From Variovorax sp. MHTC-1 (GTDB lineage Bacteria; Pseudomonadota; Gammaproteobacteria; Burkholderiales; Burkholderiaceae_C): a stretch of 64,000 nucleotides of DNA. Made by a program: the position numbers and the translations under genes. The stretch spans positions 62,001 to 126,000 of the forward strand of contig NZ_RWKI01000003.1 in NCBI RefSeq assembly GCF_003984645.1, given 5' to 3'. Below the pieces are notes generated by a model. It did not search any database, was not told where the DNA came from, and saw only the letters and a list, made by a program, of their open reading frames with translations. Below are positions 1-10,616 of the stretch, in pieces (the stretch's first letter is position 1; each line of letters begins with the position of its first letter).

Positions 1-2
1 CC

Positions 3-644
3 GACCACGTCGACCTCTACCAGCTCCACAGCGACGACCGCGAGACGCCGCTCGACGAGAGCCTGGAGGCGCTCGATGTGATCGTCAGGTCCGGACGCGC
101 GCGCTACGTCGGCGTTTCCAATTTCCTGGCCTACCGGCTGGCGCGTGCGATCGGGCGCTCCGAGGTGCGCAACCTGGTGCGCTTCGTCTCGGTGCAGCCG
201 CGTTACAGCCTGCTGTTCCGAGAGATCGAGCGCGAGCTGCTGCCGCTCGCCGGCGAAGAAGGCCTGGGCGTGATTCCGTACAACCCGCTCGCGGGCGGCC
301 TCTTGACCGGCAAGTACAAGTACAGCGCCAAGCCCGAGGACAACACGCGCTTCACGCTCGGCACCGCGGGCACGATGTACCAGGACCGCTACTGGAACGA
401 GCGCAGCTTTGCCACCGTCGCGCAACTGCATGCGCTGGCCGACGAGGCGGGCGTGCCGCTCGCGACCCTGGCCGTGGCGTGGGTGATGGCCAACCCGCTC
501 GTCACCGCGCCGCTGCTCGGTGCCAGCCGGCCGGAGCAGCTCGATGCCACCCTAACCGCGGCCGACTACAAGCTGGATGCGGGGCTGAAGCAGCGGCTCG
601 ACGAACTCACCGCCGACTACCGCAAGGGCGACGCGCCGCGCTGA
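3..644 (+). CDS. aldo/keto reductase, 5'-truncated by window edge
   Basis: C-terminal part of an NAD(P)H-dependent aldo/keto reductase, a TIM-barrel oxidoreductase of carbonyl compounds. The frame is open from base 3, so the true start lies upstream. Family motifs are visible: DHVDLYQLH on a barrel strand, GRARYVGVSNF, and a late G-ASRPEQL segment that matches the cofactor-binding region of the family. The N-terminal third, with the catalytic Asp and Tyr, is outside the window, so activity cannot be judged. It converges on the MetE-like gene with 15 bp between the stops. The substrate cannot be inferred. Confidence 0.9.
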   Translation, partial: DHVDLYQLHSDDRETPLDESLEALDVIVRSGRARYVGVSNFLAYRLARAIGRSEVRNLVRFVSVQPRYSLLFREIERELLPLAGEEGLGVIPYNPLAGGLLTGKYKYSAKPEDNTRFTLGTAGTMYQDRYWNERSFATVAQLHALADEAGVPLATLAVAWVMANPLVTAPLLGASRPEQLDATLTAADYKLDAGLKQRLDELTADYRKGDAPR

Positions 645-659
645 GCGCAGCCGCCCGGC

Positions 660-1691
660 TCAACCGTAGCGCTGGCGCGCGAGCTCGGCTCCCGCGGCCA
701 GCGCCTGCAGCTTCTGCAGCGCGACGGCGCGGTCCATCGGCGCCAGGCCGCAATTGGTGCAGGGCAAGAGCCTCCGCTTCGGCACATGCTGCAGCGCCTC
801 GCCGATGGTGTCGGCCACCTGCTCGGGCGTCTCGACCACCTCGCTCGCCACGTCGATGACGCCGACCATCACGTCCTTGCCCTCGAGCAGGCGCATCAGC
901 TGCGGCGGCACGTGCGAATGGAAGCATTCGAGGCTCACCTGCTGGATGCTGCTCTTCGCGAGCGCCGGAAACACCTGCTCGTACTGGCGCCATTCCTCGC
1001 CGAGCGTGGCCTTCCAGTCGACATTGGCCTGGATGCCATAGCCGTAGCAGATATGGACGGCCGTGGTGCAGCGCAGCCCCTGGGCCGCGCGCTCCAGCGC
1101 CCGCACGCCCCAGTCGGCGGCATCCTTCATATAGACGTTGAAGGCCGGCTCGTCGAACTGGACGATGTCGACGCCGTCGGCCTCCAGGGCCAGCGCCTCC
1201 TGGTTCAGCAGCTCGGCGAAAGCCATCGCGAGCTTCACGCGGTCGCCGTAGTGCCGGTCGGCGACTGTGTCGACGATGGTCATCGGCCCGGGCAGCGTGA
1301 ACTTGATGCGGCGCTGCGTGTGGGCGCGCAGCAGCCGGGCTTCCGCGGCGTGCACGCGGCCTTTCAACCGGAGTTCCGAAACCACCTGCGGCACCATCGC
1401 GTCGTAGCGGTTGTCGCGGATGCCCATCCTGACCTTGTGCTCGAAGTCGATGCCCTCGACATGCTCGAGGAAGCCGTGGACGAAGTGCTGGCGCGACTGT
1501 TCGCCGTCGCCGATCACGTCCAGGCCGGCGTCTTCCTGCGCCTTGATCCAGAGCAAGGTGGCATCGGCCTTGGCCTGGGCCAGCTCGTCGCCCTCCAGCT
1601 TCCAGGCCGGCCAGAGCTTGCGCGGCTCCGCCAGCCAGGCGGGCTTGGGCAGGCTGCCGGCGATGGTCGAACTGAAGAGAGGTCGGGTCAT
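660..1691 (-). CDS. MetE C-terminal-like cobalamin-independent methionine synthase family protein
   Basis: A 343-residue UROD/MetE-like barrel without the N-terminal half of full MetE (about 750 residues). Putative zinc and thiol-activating ligands are present: His and Cys in VHICYGYG, a Glu/Cys pair in SLECFHSH, and a late Cys in PCTNCGLAP. These short proteins transfer methyl groups to homocysteine or related thiols from donors other than polyglutamyl folate; the donor here is unknown. The ATG at 1691 is chosen because the protein then begins MTRPLFSSTIAGSLPKP, the usual start of the family, and lies 23 bp after the binding-protein gene, which suggests an operon. Confidence 0.88.
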   Translation of the reverse strand: MTRPLFSSTIAGSLPKPAWLAEPRKLWPAWKLEGDELAQAKADATLLWIKAQEDAGLDVIGDGEQSRQHFVHGFLEHVEGIDFEHKVRMGIRDNRYDAMVPQVVSELRLKGRVHAAEARLLRAHTQRRIKFTLPGPMTIVDTVADRHYGDRVKLAMAFAELLNQEALALEADGVDIVQFDEPAFNVYMKDAADWGVRALERAAQGLRCTTAVHICYGYGIQANVDWKATLGEEWRQYEQVFPALAKSSIQQVSLECFHSHVPPQLMRLLEGKDVMVGVIDVASEVVETPEQVADTIGEALQHVPKRRLLPCTNCGLAPMDRAVALQKLQALAAGAELARQRYG

Positions 1692-1714
1692 GGGGGTTCC
1701 TTGGTCAGTGGTTC

Positions 1715-2710
1715 TTATTGGATCACCTTGTCCGCCCGATGCAGCACCGAGCGCGGGATGGTGAAGCCGATGCGCTTGGCGGTTTTCAGGTTGATCAGCA
1801 GCTCGAACTTGGTCGGCTGCTCGATGGGCAGATCGGCCGGCTTGGCGCCCTTCAGGATCCGGTCGACATAGCGGGCGCCGTCCTTGCCCTCCATGCCGTA
1901 GCCGGGCCCATAGGCCATGAGACAACCGTTTTCCGCGTAGTCGCCCCGTGCGCAGATCGATGGCAATCCGTTGGCGATCGCCAGTTCGGCGATGAGTTTC
2001 TGGTTCGAGTTGGCGACCGGGTTGAGCGTGACCCAGACGGCGTCGTTGCGCGCCTTGACGGCTTGCGTGAACGAGGCCACGTATTCGTCGACGCTGCCGG
2101 CCTCCATCGAATAGAGCTCCAGGCCCAGCTTCTTCGCGGGCGCCTGGCTCTCTTCCCACTGCGGAATAGAGCCCGGCGCCTTGCGGTCCCAGAGCACCGC
2201 GACGCGGGTGACCTTGGGCATGGTTTCCTTCAGCAGCTCCAGCCTTTTTCCGGCCAGGACCGCCGCCACGTTGGTGATCCCCGTGCTGTTGCCGCCCGGC
2301 CGCGCCAGGGTTTCGGCCAGGCCGGTGGTGATCGGGTCGGTGACGCCCATGAAGACGATGGGAATGGTGCCGGTCGTCTTCTTGGCAGCCAGTGCCGCGT
2401 TGGTCGTGACCGTGACGAGCACGTCCACCTCCAGCCGGAGCAGTTCGGCCGCGTGGCTCGGGAGCCGCTCCAGATCCAGGCCTTCATGGCGGTAGTCGAT
2501 CTGGATGTTCTGCCCTTCGACATAGCCGAGGTCGCGCAGGCCCTGCCGGAATGCCTCCAGCCGGGGCGCGTCCGCGCTGGCCGAGACGGCCGCCAGATAG
2601 CCCACGCGCGGTACTTTCCTCGCCTGCTGGGCCTCGGCCACGGGGGCGGCGGCCAGCATCAGCGCGCAAAGAAGAAGCCGCAGGTTGTTGCCGTTCATCA
2701 GGTTTCTCAT
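1715..2710 (-). CDS. ABC transporter substrate-binding protein (ABC_sub_bind family)
   Basis: A 331-residue periplasmic binding protein of the family typified by PF04392. The N-terminus is a Sec signal peptide, with a hydrophobic LRLLLCALMLAAA stretch and cleavage probably near AEAQQ. The mature part has two Rossmann-like lobes, including the family segment VPRVGYLAA and the late FELLINLKTAKRIGFTIP motif. No permease or ATPase is adjacent, so it is an orphan component here. It precedes the MetE-like gene by 23 bp on the same strand, which hints that the ligand is a methyl donor or sulfur compound; that is inference. The start at 2710 is preferred because it leaves a normal-length signal peptide. 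Confidence 0.85.
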   Translation of the reverse strand: MRNLMNGNNLRLLLCALMLAAAPVAEAQQARKVPRVGYLAAVSASADAPRLEAFRQGLRDLGYVEGQNIQIDYRHEGLDLERLPSHAAELLRLEVDVLVTVTTNAALAAKKTTGTIPIVFMGVTDPITTGLAETLARPGGNSTGITNVAAVLAGKRLELLKETMPKVTRVAVLWDRKAPGSIPQWEESQAPAKKLGLELYSMEAGSVDEYVASFTQAVKARNDAVWVTLNPVANSNQKLIAELAIANGLPSICARGDYAENGCLMAYGPGYGMEGKDGARYVDRILKGAKPADLPIEQPTKFELLINLKTAKRIGFTIPRSVLHRADKVIQ

Positions 2711-2827
2711 TAGAAGCTTCCATCTTCCATAGGCTGATTGGTGGATCTCGCCGAGCCCGCAAAGGCGGAAAATCGGCGCCGCGCCGCTGTAGATGGCGCA
2801 GCCCATCGACGACAAAGTGATCGAATC

Positions 2828-5305
<2,478 letters not shown>

Positions 5306-5333
5306 GACGCCGGGCATAGGGCGAGGTCACCGA

Positions 5334-5711
5334 ATGAGCACCATCCTGATCGTCGAGGACAACGACAAGAACATGAAGCTGATGCGCGACGTGCTGCAGC
5401 ACGCGGGCCACGCCACGCTGGAGGCGCGGACCGGGGAGGCGGGCGTGCAGCTGGCCATCGACCACCCGCCGGACCTGATCCTGATGGACGTGCAGCTGCC
5501 GGGCATGAGCGGCATCGCGGCCTTGCAGGAGATTCGCGCGCATCCGGTGCTGCAGGCGATCCCCGTCATCGCCGTGTCGGCCTCGGTCATGCCCGAGGAC
5601 CATCGCAGCATCGTGAATTCGGGCTTCGACGCTTTCCTGACCAAGCCCATCGCCCTGAAGACCCTGCGCGCGACCGTCGCTCGCTTCCTGAAGCAGAAGG
5701 GGCCGCGATGA
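5334..5711 (+). CDS. single-domain response regulator (CheY-like receiver)
   Basis: A 125-residue receiver with no output domain. It has the acidic pair (E8, D9), the phosphoacceptor D52 in LILMDVQLPG, a conserved Ser/Thr position in VIAVSA, and the Lys in FLTKPI. Single-domain receivers following a hybrid-like kinase usually act as phosphate shuttles or act through protein contacts; here the likely partners are the preceding kinase and the next gene. The ATG at 5334 gives the canonical receiver start MSTILIVEDN. Its last bases overlap the next start (ATGA), indicating translational coupling. Confidence 0.93.
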   Translation: MSTILIVEDNDKNMKLMRDVLQHAGHATLEARTGEAGVQLAIDHPPDLILMDVQLPGMSGIAALQEIRAHPVLQAIPVIAVSASVMPEDHRSIVNSGFDAFLTKPIALKTLRATVARFLKQKGPR

Positions 5712-6829
5712 GTGCCCACGTCCTGGTCGTCGACGACGTCGAAAAGAACGTCAGGCTGCTCGCCGACGTCCTGAGCGCGCGCGGCTATCGAACGAGCACC
5801 GCGGCATCCGGCGAGGAAGCGCTGGCGCGCATCGCGGCCGACATGCCCGACCTGGTCTTGCTGGACGTGATGATGCCGGGCATGAACGGCTACGACGTGT
5901 GCCGCGCGATCCGTGCCGATCCGGCATGCGCGGTGCTGCCGGTGGTGCTGGTGACCGCGCTGGACCCGGAGCACGAGCGCGTGAAGGGGCTGGAGGCGGG
6001 CGCCGACGACTTTCTGAGCAAGCCCATCCACCAGGCCGAGCTGATGGCGCGCGTGCGCTCCCTGCTGCGCGTCAAGGCCTTGTACGACGAGGTCCAGCGG
6101 CAAAGGGCCGAGCTGCAGGCCTGGAACCTCACGCTCGAGCAGCGCGTGGCCGATGCGGCCCGGCAACTCGAGCGCGTCGGGCAGCTCAAGCGCTTCTTCT
6201 CGCCGCAACTGGCCCAGGCGATCCTGGCCGGCGGCGCCGACGACCCGCTCCAGAGCCATCGGCGCGAGATCACCGTCGTCTTTCTCGATCTGCGCGGCTT
6301 CACCTCCTTCACCGAGACGGCCGATCCCGAGGAGGTGATGGCCGTGCTGGGCCAATACCATGCGGCGATGGGGCGGCTGGTGCTGGCCCATGAAGGCACG
6401 CTGGAGCGCTTTTCCGGCGACGGCATGATGATCTTCTTCAACGATCCGCTGCCGGTGCCCGACGCACCGGTGCGCGCGGTGCGCATGGCGGTGCGGATGC
6501 AGCAGGAAATGCACCAGCTCAGCGACCAGTGGCGCCGGCGCGGCTACGACTTGCACATGGGCATCGGCATCGCGCAAGGCTTCGCGACCATCGGCAGCAT
6601 CGGTTTCGAAGGGCGTATCGACTACGGGGCCATCGGAACCGTGACCAACCTGGCCGCGCGCCTGTGCGGAGAAGCGGAGGCTGGCGAGATCCTGCTGTCG
6701 CAGCGCATCCAGGCCGCCTTGCAGGAGGCGCGGCCCGAAGGCGAGTGGTCGATCCAGCAGGCCGGCGAGCTGTCGCTCAAGGGCTTTCAGCGCCAGGTGC
6801 CCGTGTGGCGCGTGGTGCCGGACGCCTGA
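5708..6829 (+). CDS. receiver-adenylate/guanylate cyclase (REC-CHD)
   Basis: A 373-residue class III nucleotidyl cyclase controlled by an N-terminal receiver. The receiver covers about residues 1-120 with phosphoacceptor D53 in LVLLDVMMPG; a coiled-coil linker follows (about 125-165), then the cyclase homology domain. Both expected metal-binding Asp residues are visible, in VVFLDLRGFTSF and FSGDGMMIFF, so the enzyme looks competent. cAMP is the more likely product because a Crp/Fnr protein with a cAMP-type ligand signature is encoded next to it, but cGMP cannot be excluded. It is coupled to the receiver gene and converges on the crp-like gene with 9 bp between stops. Confidence 0.92.
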   Translation: MSAHVLVVDDVEKNVRLLADVLSARGYRTSTAASGEEALARIAADMPDLVLLDVMMPGMNGYDVCRAIRADPACAVLPVVLVTALDPEHERVKGLEAGADDFLSKPIHQAELMARVRSLLRVKALYDEVQRQRAELQAWNLTLEQRVADAARQLERVGQLKRFFSPQLAQAILAGGADDPLQSHRREITVVFLDLRGFTSFTETADPEEVMAVLGQYHAAMGRLVLAHEGTLERFSGDGMMIFFNDPLPVPDAPVRAVRMAVRMQQEMHQLSDQWRRRGYDLHMGIGIAQGFATIGSIGFEGRIDYGAIGTVTNLAARLCGEAEAGEILLSQRIQAALQEARPEGEWSIQQAGELSLKGFQRQVPVWRVVPDA

Positions 6830-6838
6830 GCTCAAGAA

Positions 6839-7477
6839 CTACCACGCCGCCGGCAGCTTGCGCAGGATCACCAGGCGTCCATCGCGCTGCGTGACATAGC
6901 CGCCGGCGGTGAGTTCCTTCATCACCCGGTTCACCATCTCTCGCGAGGAGCCGATGCGGCCCGCGATGTCCTGCTGCGTCAACCTGTGGCGCAGCACGCG
7001 CTCCTCGCCGGCCGGCTCGGACAGCTCGATCAGCACGCGGACCATGCGGCCGTAGACGTCCTGCAGCGCAATGCTGCGAACCTGCTCGGTCAGGCGCCGC
7101 ACCATGCGGATCAGCTTGTGGGTCAGGTGCACCGCGAAGTCGGGATGCTCCGCGAGGAACTGGCGCAGCTCCGAACCCTGGACCACGCGGCAGCTGCACG
7201 CCGTGAGCGCCTTGATCGATGCCGAGCGCTTCTCGCCATCGATCGAGAGTTCGCCGAAATACTCGCCGGGGCCGTACTCGGCGAGCACCACCTCGCGCCC
7301 GTCCTCCGAACTGGCGTAGACCTTCACCCGGCCGCTCAGCAGGATGTAGAGCGAGTCGGTCGTGTCGCCCTCGTTGATCAGGATCGCCTGGGCGGCGAAC
7401 GAGCGCGTCGACCCGTGCGGCGCGATGGCATCGAGCAGCGGCTGCGGCAGGCAGTCATTGGCGTCGGCGGAATTCAT
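6839..7477 (-). CDS. Crp/Fnr family transcriptional regulator
   Basis: A 212-residue regulator with an N-terminal cyclic-nucleotide-binding jelly roll, a dimerisation helix and a winged-helix output domain. The phosphate-binding cassette has FGELSI followed by RSASI, keeping the Arg-Ser pair that holds cAMP in E. coli Crp. The recognition helix SSREMVNRVMKEL keeps the R-E-x3-R pattern that reads TGTGA/TCACA. No Fnr-type cysteine cluster is seen. A perfect TGTGA-N6-TCACA site lies upstream at 7554-7569. With the adjacent cyclase this looks like a dedicated cyclic-nucleotide circuit; the function is inferred. Confidence 0.9.
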   Translation of the reverse strand: MNSADANDCLPQPLLDAIAPHGSTRSFAAQAILINEGDTTDSLYILLSGRVKVYASSEDGREVVLAEYGPGEYFGELSIDGEKRSASIKALTACSCRVVQGSELRQFLAEHPDFAVHLTHKLIRMVRRLTEQVRSIALQDVYGRMVRVLIELSEPAGEERVLRHRLTQQDIAGRIGSSREMVNRVMKELTAGGYVTQRDGRLVILRKLPAAW

Positions 7478-7553
7478 CGGTCACTCCGGATGCTGCGCAG
7501 GGGCGCGGCCAGGCGGCTGCTGGCGGCAAACGATTATCGGCCGCCCCGCCGCC

Positions 7554-7569
7554 TGTGACCAATGTCACA
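7554..7569. promoter_or_regulatory. Crp-type binding site TGTGA-N6-TCACA
   Basis: A 16-bp palindrome, TGTGACCAATGTCACA, with both half-sites identical to the E. coli Crp consensus. It sits in the divergent gap between the crp-like gene (start 7477) and the phospholipase D lipoprotein gene (start 7645). It could therefore mediate autoregulation and control of the lipoprotein gene. Binding is inferred from the consensus and from the Crp-like recognition helix. Confidence 0.65.
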
Positions 7570-7644
7570 TCCGTGCGGCGCACTGCGCACTCGTGAGAAA
7601 GGGGGGCTCTGCCTAGATTGGAGGCACACCAGAGAGAGCCCGCC

Positions 7645-9294
7645 ATGACCTCCCTTTTCCCTCGCTGCCCCCTGCTGATCGCCCATTGCGTCGGCCTGCG
7701 CCTGATCGCGCTCGCCCAAGCCAAGGCCGACCCCCGGCTGGCGGTGTGGGCCTTCGTCGTGGTGCTGTTCGGGATGCTGACGGCCTGTGCCGGCCTGCCG
7801 AGCGGCGTGCAGCGCCCGAGCTCGCAAGCCCGCACCGACGTGGCCGACACCCGCCTCGCCGCGGTGGCCGCCGCATCGTTGCCGGCCGGCAATGGCCAGC
7901 TGTCGGGCATGCGCCTGCTGCCCGCCGGCGACCAGGCTTTCGAGGCCCGCATCGCGCTGGTCCGTGCCGCCGAGAAGAGCATCGACGTGCAGTACTACCA
8001 GATCGCGGACGACCTGTCCGGCCGGCAGTTCCTGCGCGGACTGGCCGACGCCGCCGCCCGCGGCGTGCGCGTGCGCCTCCTGGTGGACGACCTGCACGCA
8101 GCCGGCCAAGACGCGCTGCTGGCCGGCCTGGCCGCCCGCCCGAACCTCGAACTGCGCATGTTCAACCCCTTGGCGGTGCGCGACGGCGGTGTCGCATCGC
8201 GCGTGCTGTTCTCGCTGCACGAGTTCTCGCGCGTCAACCGGCGCATGCACAACAAGCTGCTGGTCGCCGACAACGTGTTCGCGATCACCGGCGGCCGCAA
8301 TATCGCCAACGAGTACTTCGGCCGCAGCGAGCCCGCCAACTTCATCGACATGGACATGTTCGCGGCCGGATCGGTGGTGCGCGAGCTGTCGATGGTGTTC
8401 GACGGCTACTGGAACAGCGAGCACGCCTATCCCATCCAGAGCCTCGCGGCAGCGGAGTTCTCGTCGGAAGCCTCCCGCGGCCGGTTCGACGACACCGTGC
8501 GTGCAGCCGGCGCCGCCGACCTGACGGTGGCGGCGCGCGACCCGCTCGGCCAGAGCAGCGTCGGCTCCCAGCTGGCCAACGGACGCCTCGAACTGCATAT
8601 CGCCGCCGCCCGCGTGATCGCCGATGCACCGGCCAAGGCTGCGCCGGGCGATGCATCGCTCGCCTACGGCGCCGTCATGAACGGCAAGCTCGAGCTGATG
8701 CAGTCGGCGCGTTCAGAAGTGCTCGTTGCCTCGCCCTACTTCGTTCCGGGCCGGCGCACGCTGGAGATCCTGAAGCAGGCCACCGACAACCGGGTGCGCG
8801 TGTCGGTCATCACCAACTCGCTGGCCACGACGGACGAGCCGCTGGCGCACTTCGGCTACGCGCGCTATCGCGGCGCCTTGCTGCAGATGGGCGTCTCGCT
8901 GTTCGAGCTGATGCCCGGCGCCGAGACGCGGGACGGCGCCGCCGGCGAACTGCGCGGCTCGCTCGGCCGCCTGCATGCCAAGGTGGCGGTGGTGGACCAG
9001 CGCTGGCTCTACATCGGTTCGCTGAACATGGACCGCCGCTCGGCCCACTCCAACACCGAGATGGGCCTGATCGTCGACAGCCCGGAGCTGGCCGGCCAGG
9101 TGGCGAGCCTGCTGCAGGGCGAACGGCTGCCCCGGAGCTACCAGGTTCGCAGCACCGCCGACCAGCCGGGACTCCAGTGGGTCGCGCAGGACGGACAGGA
9201 AAAGCTCGTGTTCGCAGACGAGCCGAACTCGAACTGGGGCCAGCGGCTGCGCTTGTCGGTGGTGTCCATGTTCGTGGACGAAGAGCTTCTCTGA
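7645..9294 (+). CDS. phospholipase D family (cardiolipin-synthase-like) lipoprotein
   Basis: 549 residues with two HKD active-site motifs: HNKLLVADNVFAITGGRN in the first half and HAKVAVVDQRWLYIGSLN in the second. This is the two-lobed PLD/cardiolipin synthase fold, which moves phosphatidyl groups or hydrolyses phosphodiesters. The N-terminus has a hydrophobic segment ending in a lipobox-like LLTAC, so it is probably a lipoprotein facing the periplasm. The start at 7645 has an AGAGAGAG-like purine run just upstream. The Crp-type palindrome lies about 75 bp before the start. The exact substrate is not known. Confidence 0.9.
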   Translation: MTSLFPRCPLLIAHCVGLRLIALAQAKADPRLAVWAFVVVLFGMLTACAGLPSGVQRPSSQARTDVADTRLAAVAAASLPAGNGQLSGMRLLPAGDQAFEARIALVRAAEKSIDVQYYQIADDLSGRQFLRGLADAAARGVRVRLLVDDLHAAGQDALLAGLAARPNLELRMFNPLAVRDGGVASRVLFSLHEFSRVNRRMHNKLLVADNVFAITGGRNIANEYFGRSEPANFIDMDMFAAGSVVRELSMVFDGYWNSEHAYPIQSLAAAEFSSEASRGRFDDTVRAAGAADLTVAARDPLGQSSVGSQLANGRLELHIAAARVIADAPAKAAPGDASLAYGAVMNGKLELMQSARSEVLVASPYFVPGRRTLEILKQATDNRVRVSVITNSLATTDEPLAHFGYARYRGALLQMGVSLFELMPGAETRDGAAGELRGSLGRLHAKVAVVDQRWLYIGSLNMDRRSAHSNTEMGLIVDSPELAGQVASLLQGERLPRSYQVRSTADQPGLQWVAQDGQEKLVFADEPNSNWGQRLRLSVVSMFVDEELL

Positions 9295-9383
9295 AGCGCC
9301 GCGCGGATCGCCGGCGGCTGCCGGAGATACACCGACGAGCACGCACTGGATTCATGCGGGGCACACCCCCCGCTTGCGCAGGC

Positions 9384-10616
9384 TCAGTTCACCAGGTCGC
9401 TGAGCGTGCGCGCGATCACCTTGGTCGCGCGCCGCAGGTCTTCGAGCAGCACGCGCTCGTCGTTGCGCTTGGCATGCGACTCGAGCACCGTGCGCGGCCC
9501 GGCGCCGTAGATCACCCCCGGGATGCCGGCTTCGCCGTACAGGCGCACGTCGGTATAGAGCGGCGTGCCCATGGCCTTGATCGGCTCGCCGAAGATCTCC
9601 TGGCCGTGCCTCTGGATCGCCTCGACCAGCGGCTTGTTGCCCGGCAGCGGCTTCATCGAATTGGCCAGCAGCAGGCGCTTGATCTCGACCGTGACGCCGG
9701 GCAGCGCTTCCGCGGCGTCGGCGATCAGCTTGCGGATCGTGGCCTCGACCTCGACCGGGTTCTCTTCCGGGATCATGCGGCGGTCGAGCTTGAAGACCAC
9801 CTTGCCGGGCACGACATTGGTGTTGGTGCCTCCCTCGATGCGGCCGACGTTGAGGTAGGGGTGCGTGATGCCTTCGACCTTCGACCTCACCTGCTGGTAC
9901 AGCGTGTTCTGCGCATAGAGCGCGTTCAGGATGTTTACCGCGCCCTGCAGCGCGTCGACGCCGGTCGTCGGTATCGCGGCATGCGCCATCTTGCCGTGCA
10001 CCGTGACTTCCATCTGCAGGCAGCCGTTGTGCGCCGTCACCACCTCGTAGCTGAAGCCGGCCGCGATCAACAGGTCGGGCCTGGTGAGTCCGTTCTGGAG
10101 CAGCCAGCCCGGGCCCAGGACGCCGCCGAATTCCTCGTCGTAGGTGAAGTGCAGCTCGACGCTGCCGCGCGCCGGCCTGGCCACCGCTTCGAGCGCGCGC
10201 AGCGCAAAGGTGAAGCTCGCGAAGTCGCTCTTGCTGACCGCGGCGGCGCGGCCGTAGAGGCTGCCGCCCTCGATCTCGCCGCCGTAGGGGTCGTGCGTCC
10301 AGCCTTCGCCGGGCGGCACCACGTCGCCGTGGGCGTTCAATGCCACGGTGCGGCCGTCGCTTCCGTACTTGCGCCGCACGATCAGGTTGGTGATCGATTC
10401 GAGGCCCAGGGCCTTCACCTCCTGCTCGGGCACGGCATGTTTCTCGGCCTCGAAGCCGAAGTCCCTCAGCAGCTCGGCGGTGCGCTCGGCGTGCGGGGCA
10501 TTGTTGCCCGGGGGCGTATCGGTCGGCACGCGCACCAGTTGTTGCAGGAACTGCACCTCCTCGTCGAAGTGGGCGTCGATCCAGGCGTCGAGTTTGTTGT
10601 AGTCGGTCATGGTCAT
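9384..10616 (-). CDS. M20-family amidohydrolase/deacylase (ArgE/DapE-like)
   Basis: A 410-residue zinc-dependent M20 peptidase-fold enzyme. Visible metal and catalytic residues are His and Asp in ALNAHGDVVPPG, the Glu pair in HFTYDEEFGG, and a late His in LESHAKRND; the dimerisation segment TVHGKMAHAAIP is also present. The usual GRGA-DMKGG loop is replaced by GRAAAVSKSDFASF, marking a distinct subfamily. Its ATG overlaps the stop of the uraD/allantoate amidohydrolase gene (ATGA), so it is translationally coupled to purine breakdown. A role on a ureido compound of that pathway is a hypothesis; a general N-acyl amino acid deacylase is the alternative. Confidence 0.87.
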   Translation of the reverse strand: MTMTDYNKLDAWIDAHFDEEVQFLQQLVRVPTDTPPGNNAPHAERTAELLRDFGFEAEKHAVPEQEVKALGLESITNLIVRRKYGSDGRTVALNAHGDVVPPGEGWTHDPYGGEIEGGSLYGRAAAVSKSDFASFTFALRALEAVARPARGSVELHFTYDEEFGGVLGPGWLLQNGLTRPDLLIAAGFSYEVVTAHNGCLQMEVTVHGKMAHAAIPTTGVDALQGAVNILNALYAQNTLYQQVRSKVEGITHPYLNVGRIEGGTNTNVVPGKVVFKLDRRMIPEENPVEVEATIRKLIADAAEALPGVTVEIKRLLLANSMKPLPGNKPLVEAIQRHGQEIFGEPIKAMGTPLYTDVRLYGEAGIPGVIYGAGPRTVLESHAKRNDERVLLEDLRRATKVIARTLSDLVN

